A stretch of 15,343 nt of DNA from Gp6-AA40 sp050742535 (lineage in GTDB: Bacteria; Acidobacteriota; Vicinamibacteria; Vicinamibacterales; UBA2999), in NCBI GenBank assembly GCA_050742535.1, contig JBOGIQ010000123.1, forward strand, positions 1 through 15,343. The letters run 5' to 3'. Position 1 is the stretch's first letter. Every line of letters starts with the position of its first letter. The notes below the pieces were generated by a model. It saw only the letters and a program-made list of their open reading frames with translations. It did no database searches and had not been told where the DNA came from. Shown piece after piece: positions 1 through 6,699 of the stretch. The position numbers and the translations under genes were made by a program.

Positions 1-1
1 G

Positions 2-664
2 GAAGCGAAGCGGATGCGCAGCTCGCTCGGCTCCGCCGACGGCGCCATCCTCGACGAGTACCTGACGAACATCCGCGACGTCGAGCAGATGCTCGATCGC
101 ATGGACGCGCGCGCGGCGAACGTGCCCGAGGGCGCCGTTGCCCCGCTCGGCCTGCCCGACAACATCGACGATCACCTGACCGTGACCTACGACCTGATGC
201 TGCTGGCCTTCCAGGCGGACCTCTCGCGTGTGTTCACGTTCATGGTTGGCCACGAGGGATCCGGCAGGAGCTACGCGCACATCGGCCTGCCCGAGCCGCA
301 CCATCCGATCTCGCACCACGGCGACACGCCCGAGGGCATCGCCAAGTACGCGAAGCTGACGACGTATCACGTGGCAAAGCTGTCCGAGTTCATCGGCAAG
401 CTGAAGGAGACGCAGGACGGCGACGCGTCGCTGCTCGACCGGTCGGTGATCTACTTCGGCAGCGGGATGGGCAATGGCAATGCGCACGATCGCAACAACC
501 CTCCCGTGCTGCTGATGGGCGGCGCGAACGGCAAGCTGAAGGGCAACCGGCACCTGAAGATGGAAAACAAGGAGCCGACCGCGAACCTGCTGCTGGCCCT
601 GGGCGATCTCGCCGGCGCGGAAGTCCCGTCGATCGGCAAGAGCACCGGCCGGCTGAGCCTGTAG
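2..664 (+). CDS. DUF1552 domain protein, C-terminal part (5' end outside window)
   Basis: The frame is open to the left edge (codons E-A-K-R before the first visible Met at 14), so this is the C-terminal 221 residues of a longer protein. The text reads like the end of DUF1552: a helical segment with LGSADGAILDEYLTNIRDVEQ, then FQADLSRVFTFMVGHEGSGRSY, a His-rich stretch (EPHHPISHHGD), SVIYFGSGMGNGNAHDRNN and a closing LLLALGDLAG. Family members are usually secreted proteins of about 430-480 residues whose genes often sit beside DUF1587/1588/1592/1595 genes in Acidobacteriota, Planctomycetota and Verrucomicrobiota. Their biochemical role is unknown to me; the fold resembles the alkaline phosphatase/sulfatase-like DUF1501 proteins. 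It ends just before a strong terminator and shows no link to the defence genes, so I read it as backbone. Confidence 0.9.
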   Translation, partial: EAKRMRSSLGSADGAILDEYLTNIRDVEQMLDRMDARAANVPEGAVAPLGLPDNIDDHLTVTYDLMLLAFQADLSRVFTFMVGHEGSGRSYAHIGLPEPHHPISHHGDTPEGIAKYAKLTTYHVAKLSEFIGKLKETQDGDASLLDRSVIYFGSGMGNGNAHDRNNPPVLLMGGANGKLKGNRHLKMENKEPTANLLLALGDLAGAEVPSIGKSTGRLSL

Positions 665-689
665 ATCTTTATTCTGAACGACTGGTAGA

Positions 690-719
690 GGCCGACCCTG
701 AGGGTCGGCCTTTTCTTTT
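690..719 (+). terminator. Intrinsic terminator of the DUF1552 transcript
   Basis: A perfect 9-bp stem (GGCCGACCC at 690-698 and GGGTCGGCC at 702-710) closes a TGA loop and is followed directly by TTTTCTTTT at 711-719. It lies 26 nt after the DUF1552 stop codon. On the minus strand the same hairpin has no following T tract, so it should act mainly on plus-strand transcripts. Confidence 0.88.
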
Positions 720-720
720 G

Positions 721-816
721 ATGCGCGCGTCGGTGCGATTCGCGATCCTCGCCATCGTGGCGCTCCTCTTTACCCGTTCCACGACGGCATCGGCACCGAC
801 AGGCTCTGACCATTAG
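721..816 (+). pseudogene. Orphan 31-codon reading frame resembling a signal peptide; possible truncated gene start
   Basis: ATG at 721 opens 31 codons ending at TAG 814-816. The peptide has the shape of a Sec signal: basic start (MRASVR), hydrophobic core (FAILAIVALLF), then polar residues and an A-S-A box. The residue after A-S-A is Pro, which is poor for signal peptidase I, and there is no Shine-Dalgarno sequence because the terminator T tract lies directly upstream. It stops six residues after the A-S-A box and 20 nt from the 3' end of the converging STAND gene. I infer it may be the remnant of a backbone gene cut when the island arrived, but a chance frame in GC-rich DNA is a real alternative. 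Confidence 0.25.
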
Positions 817-835
817 CCGCGGGATTACCGCCGGC

Positions 836-3800
836 TCACGAGACGAGCGCGTCGTCAAACCAACGCTTCATCGCCGCGCTGGCGTTTTGCGCCCTGTTGA
901 CGCCAAGACTCGGAACAACGGCGGCTCTGTTCGCGAGCTCGTCCCACTGCTTTTCGTCGCGCGACACGCGCCGGTACCAGCTGTGGCAGGTGACCGCCAG
1001 CCGCTGGGCGGCACGACCCACGTCTTTGTCTGCGATGGCCTTTATCGAGAGCGTCAGCTCCGGCGTCCGGTGATTCACACAAACCTCTTCGTACAAATCA
1101 CGTCGGCCGGCGAAACGGCACATCACCTTGATTGGAATCGTGAAGAAGTCGTCGGCGGCGCTGTCCGAGTCGTCGTGGGCGGCGGCTCTGACGGCTTCGA
1201 CCGCGATCAGATCGAGAATCTCTTCGATCCAGTCGGCATCGAAGGGAACGCCGGGTTCTTCTCCCAGGGCGGCGAGGCACGTGCGCGCCTCCAGCCGCTC
1301 CTGCAACCCGAGGCGGCCGGTATCGAAACAGCGGAGGGCAAGGTGATGCAGAGGGGTCGCATTCGGCGCCATCCCGCTCCAGTACAGGAGCGCGGTGCCG
1401 CGGCGATACGCGGCCGCCGCCGCCTCGACGATCTCCTCTCGCGGCGGGACGCCACGCCGCCGCTCCACCCTCTCGGGCGCATCGCTGAGGACACTCCGCA
1501 GGTAGTACATCCGCTCGTAATCGATGCGACTGAGTTTGTACGGATTATCGAGCGGCCGACCCAGCTTGTCGCTGACCCACGAATTCCACTCGCCGTTCAC
1601 TGAGGCCGGGGCCAGTTCCTCGATGAGTTCCCGGACAAAGCCGTCTGAACGAAGCGCGCCACCCTCGTCGCGCTGCGCCTGCCACGCGAGCGCCTGCGCC
1701 ATCAAATCCACTTCCTTGCGGCGCACCTCGAACGCCCCGCCAGGGATATCGCCTTGCAGCAATTGCATGTGACTCGAGAGGTCGTTCAACGAGGAGGCCG
1801 GCTCCCCCAGCCCGGACCGCTGTGCGATCAGATTCGCTTCAGTCCGGGCAATGTCGATCGCCGGCAGCCATTTCCGCTCGCCCACCGCCCGCTGGTGCAG
1901 CCGCGCCCTGGCGTCCTCCAATAATTGCTGCGCCTTGTGCATCTGGTCCCGCAGGTCCCCCGGCATCTTCAGCCGCTGCTGAAGGGCCGCGTCCGCGTCG
2001 AGCACCGGCTCCCACCGCCGCACGTACTCGACGAGCAGGCGCGCCTGCTTGAAGTCGGCGATCGCCTCGAGACGCGGCTGGCTGTCCGCAGGCGCGGTGC
2101 GGATGTGCGCGCGGTACTCCGCGAAGGATTCCGCGGCACGATCGAGGGAGCCGGCGAGGAGGTGAATCGTTCCCTCGTGACGCAACTTCAGGCCGCGCGC
2201 CCTATGGGAGGCCGCCGTGTCCTGCTCTGCGTCGTCGATCGCGTTAACCGCCGCACCCGCGAGGTCCAGGTGCCCCAGGGCCATCTCGCATTGGGCGATC
2301 GCACTGAGGACGCGTCCGAGGCGCGCCCGCGCTTCATGACGGTCTGATTCTGACGCCGACTGGTCGGCAATCTGATCTGTCAACTGCTGGCGCAGTCCGG
2401 AGAGGCGCTCGATCGCCGTTCGATAGTCGTTGCCATATCGCAGGCACTTCGCCTCGATCATGTCGAGTTGCTGCTCGACACCAACCATCCCGGCGGCAAG
2501 CGCGCGCGCCCGGCTGCAGATCTGCTGTGCCGTGGCGAGGTTGAATGAATTCGCCTCTGTATCGGCCCAGACAGCGGAGACCGCACAGCGCTGCTCCGCC
2601 GACAGCACCGGGCGCGGCGGCGCGGCGTGGCTGTGCGGGAAGTTTTCGGCGTGGTCAGCCGTCATCAGAATCCGCTGCGCCAGACCGGTCAGACTGCGCG
2701 TCGCATTCAACTCGCGCAGGCGGCGGTAGAAGTCCTCGCTCACCAGGATGTCGGCGGCGTCGCCCACGTGGTAGGCATCGCACAGGTAGGCGATTCCATC
2801 GCAGCGGAGGCTCGCGACCTCCACTCGAGACGCCGCGTCCTGCCGGGATGCCAGCGCTTCAAGGCGCCGATTGTTCGTGTCTGCGAGCGCGAGGAACACC
2901 TCCGCGCGGTTGTCCGCCTGCTTCAGACAGTCGAGGAAGAACGCGATGGCGACCGCGGGCATTTCGTAGCGCTGGTCAGCCTCGGATCCCGCGGCTGGCA
3001 CCGACGCAAAGGGCAGCCGCGACTGCGGCGGCTGAGGGGAACCCAGTTTGACGAGAAAGGGCGCACGATCCGCCAGCATGTCACGCACGATCTCCTCGGC
3101 ACCCTCGACGCCTTGCCGGCGCATCACTTCGTCGAGCTCGGCCACGGACCACGGCAGATTCCAGGCCGCCATGACGACGAGCGCCATCTGTTCGTCGCGC
3201 GTGACGTTGAACCGGATCGCTTCATGGAGGTCGCGCAGCCGTCCGCCGGGGAACAGACTCGGGTTGACGACTTTTTCGATGTCCGCGATGGCGGCCTCGG
3301 TCAATCCGTGATGCCGCCGCGTACAGCGATTGATCCAGTACGAGAGCAGCCATGTCTTGTACGGGATGTAGGTCGACAGCATGTCGATCTCGACGTGGTA
3401 CTTCTGGAACGCATCGCCGTCGTTGATTAACCGTCGCGCCAGCTCGACAGCCCCCAGGAACTGGTCGTCGGGCACGGGACAGTGAATGCAGTCCTCATCT
3501 GGAAGGACCAGTGCCTGCCCAAGCTGGTTCTCCTGATACGGCGCACGCATATCTGTCAGCAGCAGAAACGGCGGCGAGACGACCGGTCCGGACGGCTCCC
3601 GGCGCAGCGCCTCGACAAGGTGGCGCACGAACACCGGCACCGACGGGCCATGGCGATCGTCCTTGACGAGCAGGTTTTCGGCGCCATCCAGAATCAGCAG
3701 CGGCGGCCGATCGAGCTGGCGCAACGCCGCGACGAGACGCGCCGCACGGTCCGCGGCGTAGGGAATGCCCACCAGCTTGATGTCGATCCCCAGCGTCATC

Positions 3801-5257
3801 AGGAAGGCATCGAGGCTCTCGACGAGACTCCCGATCGCGTCCAACGGGCGGCACCGGTGCCAGAACACGTAGCTGGACCCCCGCGTCACCTCCGCCAGCC
3901 GCGCGGCAACATACGTCTTGCCGTCCCCGCGCTCGCTGTACAGCACCGCCACGCCGCCGACGGCAACGCGGTCTTTGAGCGCCGTCAACGTCCGCTCGTG
4001 CGCCTCGAAGAACGGCGCGCGCGCAATCGGCCGATAGTTCGGGCTGTAGTACGAAAGCGGCTTGAACAGCGGGGTCCAGCGGTGGTCGTCCTGCCAGTAG
4101 AAGGGCGGCGTATCGTACGGAACGCCGTAGTAGAAGACGACAGGTCCGTGCTGCAGACCACCCGGCACGGGGCTGCCGCCAAATATGCGGAAGTCGTGAT
4201 CGACGGGAAAGCCGCTGACCTGGTGGCCCGACGCGGTGATGACCTCGACACCGAAACCCTTCAGCGTGTCCAGCACATCGTCATCCAGCTGCGGCTCCTG
4301 CCGGGAGACGACGGCGGCGAGGACCACCCGCTGGTAGCGTGTGCAGATCTCCTCGTTCGCGGCGAGCGTGCGGAGAAACTGCCGGCGAGTCTGCCCCTCG
4401 CTGACGTAGCTGTCCACGGCAATGAGACAGCGCCGTTTCCCGTCGGCCGTCTCCCGTCTCGTCAGGAAGCTCCAGAGGCTTTCGCGCCAATTGATCCCCG
4501 GCAGATTTTTCAAATGACGGCCGAGGATGCTGGAGACGCCCGCGAGCATCCGCATCGGCACGACGTCGTACTCGTCGAACCCGCCGCGCTGGACGATCGG
4601 CCTGATCATGGCGTTGACGTAGTTTTCGAACTTCTGCTCGCCGATGTAGTAATCGGTCGAAAACGTCGTCCGCAGCGACTCGAGGACCAGCGGCCAGGCA
4701 TCAGGTGCCACCATCGCCAGTGACCGGCGGTTCGCGTCGATCCACTCGCGCACATGAACGGCGAGTTCCTTCGCATCCTCGAGCGGTCCGTTCTCGATCG
4801 CCGCAATCAAGGCGTTTACCGCTTCGGGGGCAGGCTCCCGCGTGGTGTGGATCTCTTCCTGGTTGCGCGTCAGCTGGCGGGTCGCCTCGAGCCGCGACAG
4901 GTACTCGACGATTGTTTCGTCAACGAAGCGCAGGACGGGCCGGGCGCGATCGATTGTCGCCTCGAGGTCAATCGCGACGAACGTCTCCAGCTCGGCGGAG
5001 AGCTCAGAGACTGACATGGACGTCGCCGGTCCGATCGGAGCAGCCGTCGCGGTCGATTCGCGCGCCACCAGGCGGAGGTGGCACTTCTCCGTCGGGACGA
5101 ACGTGGGCTGCATCGGCCGGAAGAAGGCGCCACCGGCGCTGATGTCGTGTACGCGCGCGCGGTCTCCGGTGCCGCTTTCCAGAAAGAGCTCCCAGCCGAC
5201 CGTCGGTACGAATCGGGGATGCTGCCGGGTGTCACTGGGGATCAGTCGTGGAGCCAT
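836..5257 (-). CDS. PilZ - PRTase-CE-like - STAND NTPase - TPR-like repeat protein
   Basis: This 1473-residue, probably cytosolic protein has no membrane segments. Residues 11-120 look like PilZ: RQHPR (R11, R15) and, 22 residues later, DISAGG (D38, S40, G43), the RxxxR and DxSxxG cyclic-di-GMP signature, with a PilZ-like end (VLRFVDETIVEYLSRL). Residues about 200-400 resemble the conflict-system phosphoribosyltransferase domain PRTase-CE: LIAVDSYVSEGQT (278-290) matches the PRPP loop, and the segment closes with YWQDDHRWTPLF. A P-loop NTPase follows, with SERGDGKT at 441-448 (Walker A, first Gly replaced by Ser) and LLILDGAENLL at 520-530 (Walker B). Residues about 830-1470 are helical with TPR-like stretches. 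The ATG at 5257 lies inside the end of the SIR2 gene with AGGA eight bases upstream, so translation is likely coupled. I infer a sensor/switch for the SIR2 effector. The enzymatic activity of the PRTase part is unproven; its DD pair is D282-S283. Confidence 0.88.
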   Translation of the reverse strand: MAPRLIPSDTRQHPRFVPTVGWELFLESGTGDRARVHDISAGGAFFRPMQPTFVPTEKCHLRLVARESTATAAPIGPATSMSVSELSAELETFVAIDLEATIDRARPVLRFVDETIVEYLSRLEATRQLTRNQEEIHTTREPAPEAVNALIAAIENGPLEDAKELAVHVREWIDANRRSLAMVAPDAWPLVLESLRTTFSTDYYIGEQKFENYVNAMIRPIVQRGGFDEYDVVPMRMLAGVSSILGRHLKNLPGINWRESLWSFLTRRETADGKRRCLIAVDSYVSEGQTRRQFLRTLAANEEICTRYQRVVLAAVVSRQEPQLDDDVLDTLKGFGVEVITASGHQVSGFPVDHDFRIFGGSPVPGGLQHGPVVFYYGVPYDTPPFYWQDDHRWTPLFKPLSYYSPNYRPIARAPFFEAHERTLTALKDRVAVGGVAVLYSERGDGKTYVAARLAEVTRGSSYVFWHRCRPLDAIGSLVESLDAFLMTLGIDIKLVGIPYAADRAARLVAALRQLDRPPLLILDGAENLLVKDDRHGPSVPVFVRHLVEALRREPSGPVVSPPFLLLTDMRAPYQENQLGQALVLPDEDCIHCPVPDDQFLGAVELARRLINDGDAFQKYHVEIDMLSTYIPYKTWLLSYWINRCTRRHHGLTEAAIADIEKVVNPSLFPGGRLRDLHEAIRFNVTRDEQMALVVMAAWNLPWSVAELDEVMRRQGVEGAEEIVRDMLADRAPFLVKLGSPQPPQSRLPFASVPAAGSEADQRYEMPAVAIAFFLDCLKQADNRAEVFLALADTNNRRLEALASRQDAASRVEVASLRCDGIAYLCDAYHVGDAADILVSEDFYRRLRELNATRSLTGLAQRILMTADHAENFPHSHAAPPRPVLSAEQRCAVSAVWADTEANSFNLATAQQICSRARALAAGMVGVEQQLDMIEAKCLRYGNDYRTAIERLSGLRQQLTDQIADQSASESDRHEARARLGRVLSAIAQCEMALGHLDLAGAAVNAIDDAEQDTAASHRARGLKLRHEGTIHLLAGSLDRAAESFAEYRAHIRTAPADSQPRLEAIADFKQARLLVEYVRRWEPVLDADAALQQRLKMPGDLRDQMHKAQQLLEDARARLHQRAVGERKWLPAIDIARTEANLIAQRSGLGEPASSLNDLSSHMQLLQGDIPGGAFEVRRKEVDLMAQALAWQAQRDEGGALRSDGFVRELIEELAPASVNGEWNSWVSDKLGRPLDNPYKLSRIDYERMYYLRSVLSDAPERVERRRGVPPREEIVEAAAAAYRRGTALLYWSGMAPNATPLHHLALRCFDTGRLGLQERLEARTCLAALGEEPGVPFDADWIEEILDLIAVEAVRAAAHDDSDSAADDFFTIPIKVMCRFAGRRDLYEEVCVNHRTPELTLSIKAIADKDVGRAAQRLAVTCHSWYRRVSRDEKQWDELANRAAVVPSLGVNRAQNASAAMKRWFDDALVS

Positions 5258-6288
5258 TCGCGCATTCCTGTGCCGAAGAAGGACAACCTCGCCCCGGGAA
5301 TCCCACCAAAGATCGATGTGTAGCGTTCGCGTTCGATGCCGGTTCCCTCATCGTGCTCGCGGAAAACGACCTCGATCTCCACCTTGCGGTCCGGACGCCG
5401 TTGGCGGAATCCGCGCAGCAGATGGATCCGCGCGTCGAGGTCTTGTGGCGGCAGCGAGTAGCCGACGAATATCAACCGGTCGCTCTCTCTGATCTCTTCC
5501 TCAACGCGTGCCCAGATTGCGTCCAGGTACCACGGCCGCCTGGTATCGCGGAACGTAGGAGGCACCAGCACGGTGCGAATCCGTCCCACTCCGCAGGACA
5601 CACAGGGGAGCGCTTCCACGGCGCGGTACGGCGGAGTCTCGAGCAGCAACATGCCGCATAAAGTGCACTCGCCCCAGCTCAACGATCCGTGCGGCTTCAG
5701 CACGAGCAGCGCATCCGAATTGGCAACGTAGGGACGACAGTCGTGTCCCTTCAACGCAATGCCGTAGTCGATCGTTCCGTTGCATGCGGCGATCTGCGCG
5801 TAGGTGTTCTCGAACAGGCAGTCCCAATTCAGCGACACCGCCGCGACACGTGAGTCTTTCGGCCAGCTGCGGATCATTCTCACAAACGGATTCTGGTCCG
5901 GCGCCGATGAGGCGCCGTCGGCGATACCGCCACTCGCGTGCACCACATGCTCGACGAAATGGTAGATAAGGCTGACCAGGCTGCGCCTTGCCTGCTGGAG
6001 GTTGACGACATCCCATTGGCCCCCCAGCGCGATGTCGTCGTCGATGCAGGCTTCGATCAATGAAAGGACTTCATCCGTCGGCGGGACGCTTCGCCCTGCA
6101 CCGTTGCCCGAGAGGAACGTGACCAGCGACTGCAGACGCTCAAGGTCGTCCTGGGGGCAGGCAGGCGGCGGGCGTTTCAGCGCGAGGGCAAGAAGATTCG
6201 ACGACAGGACGGGCTCGTCCGTCAACGCCGCGGATGCGCCGGCGCCGAAGAAGAACGTTGTACGAATGCCGGCCGACGGTCGCTCCAT
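5242..6288 (-). CDS. SIR2-family protein with zinc ribbon, probable NAD-consuming effector
   Basis: The 348-residue protein is almost entirely one SIR2 domain. Visible motifs are FFFGAGASA (GAG at 15-17, NAD-binding loop), SLNWD (152-156, Asn154), LKPHGSLSW (catalytic-type His200), CTLC (208-211) and CVSC (229-232), forming a zinc ribbon with 17 residues between the pairs, LVPPTF, and VGYSLPPQD (275-283). SIR2 domains in defence systems such as Thoeris ThsA and SIR2-STAND proteins hydrolyse NAD+ and starve infected cells. Deacylase activity is an alternative, as the zinc ribbon is also found in true sirtuins. The stop codon lies 16 nt inside the following PilZ-STAND gene, so the two form an operon and probably a complex. 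The ATG at 6288 puts GAG at the usual distance from the N-terminus; no clear Shine-Dalgarno precedes it. TAACAT, 24-29 nt upstream, is a weak -10 candidate. Confidence 0.92.
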   Translation of the reverse strand: MERPSAGIRTTFFFGAGASAALTDEPVLSSNLLALALKRPPPACPQDDLERLQSLVTFLSGNGAGRSVPPTDEVLSLIEACIDDDIALGGQWDVVNLQQARRSLVSLIYHFVEHVVHASGGIADGASSAPDQNPFVRMIRSWPKDSRVAAVSLNWDCLFENTYAQIAACNGTIDYGIALKGHDCRPYVANSDALLVLKPHGSLSWGECTLCGMLLLETPPYRAVEALPCVSCGVGRIRTVLVPPTFRDTRRPWYLDAIWARVEEEIRESDRLIFVGYSLPPQDLDARIHLLRGFRQRRPDRKVEIEVVFREHDEGTGIERERYTSIFGGIPGARLSFFGTGMREWLHD

Positions 6289-6367
6289 TGGCCACGTGCT
6301 GAAGTTTGGAGCGCGTATGTTAGCTCAGGCGAATACTCCGTGATCCTTTCGGCCCATTGTCTCCAGC

Positions 6368-6412
6368 GTCAAACCTGTGTCAGTCTGTGTCAGCTCAAGT
6401 CATCTTTTGTCA
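6368..6412. promoter_or_regulatory. Five phased GTCA repeats in the divergent intergenic region (candidate operator)
   Basis: GTCA occurs at 6368, 6379, 6389, 6399 and 6409, spaced 11, 10, 10 and 10 bp, so every copy falls on nearly the same face of the helix. The second and third copies share a longer core, CTGTGTCAG (6375-6383 and 6385-6393). The array sits in the 151-bp gap between the divergent SIR2 gene and the small basic protein gene. The last copy is part of TTGTCA (6407-6412), which resembles a -35 box on the plus strand, although I see no good -10 before the ribosome binding site. The spacing fits binding of an oligomeric regulator; which protein binds is unknown. Confidence 0.45.
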
Positions 6413-6439
6413 CATCACATCGATTAGAGGAGCGGAGAT

Positions 6440-6688
6440 TTGGCCAAGTTCGACCTTCGAGCGTATGCCAGGGACGGCGCGCGCGCCCGTGCCGCGGAGT
6501 TACAGGCGGAACTGGCGAAGATCTACAGAATCTTCCCGGACCTTCGAAGCAGCACCGGCGGCGGGCGAAAGGCGGCGGGACCGGGCCGGCGAGCTCGCCG
6601 GCGAAAAGCGATGACGGCAGCCCAGAAGAAGGCCGTCAGCCTGCGGATGAAAAAATACTGGGCGTCCCGCCGCAAGGCGCAGGCGTAA
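6440..6688 (+). CDS. Small basic protein, possible DNA-binding or nucleoid-associated
   Basis: An 82-residue protein starting at TTG, chosen because GAGGAG at 6427-6432 lies seven bases before it, an excellent ribosome binding site. The N-terminal 35 residues look helical (LRAYARDGARARAAELQAEL). A Gly/Arg/Lys-rich linker follows (GGGRKAAGPGRRARRRK), and the end is a short basic helix, RMKKYWASRRKA. Small Acidobacteriota proteins with this build (helix, basic linker, terminal motif with Trp and Arg/Lys) are familiar to me, but I know of no proven function; histone H1-like DNA binding is a guess from composition. It is the only plus-strand gene inside the block, divergent from the SIR2 gene across the GTCA array and convergent with the helicase gene with four bases between stop codons. 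It could be a local repressor, a modulator of the island, or a passenger. Confidence 0.75.
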   Translation: MAKFDLRAYARDGARARAAELQAELAKIYRIFPDLRSSTGGGRKAAGPGRRARRRKAMTAAQKKAVSLRMKKYWASRRKAQA

Positions 6689-6699
6689 GGACCTACGCC
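6682..6699. repeat. Inverted repeat spanning two convergent stop codons
   Basis: GGCGTA (6682-6687) and TACGCC (6694-6699) form a perfect 6-bp inverted repeat with a 6-nt loop. It covers the stop codon of the small basic protein gene and that of the helicase gene. No T tract follows on either strand, so it is at most a weak bidirectional 3'-end signal and could be chance. Confidence 0.25.

Noticed and set aside
814..838. GC-rich imperfect palindrome after the STAND stop codon as a terminator
   Set aside because: The stem has a bulge and no T tract follows on the minus strand, so it cannot be called an intrinsic terminator.
5242..6288. Thoeris system, considered because of the SIR2 protein
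   Set aside because: No TIR protein (ThsB) and no SLOG domain on the SIR2 protein; the coupled partner is a PilZ-PRTase-STAND protein.
6289..6439. CRISPR-like repeat array, considered for the repeated TGTGTCAG
   Set aside because: Units are only 4-9 bp with a 10-bp period and no spacers; this fits an operator array, not a CRISPR.
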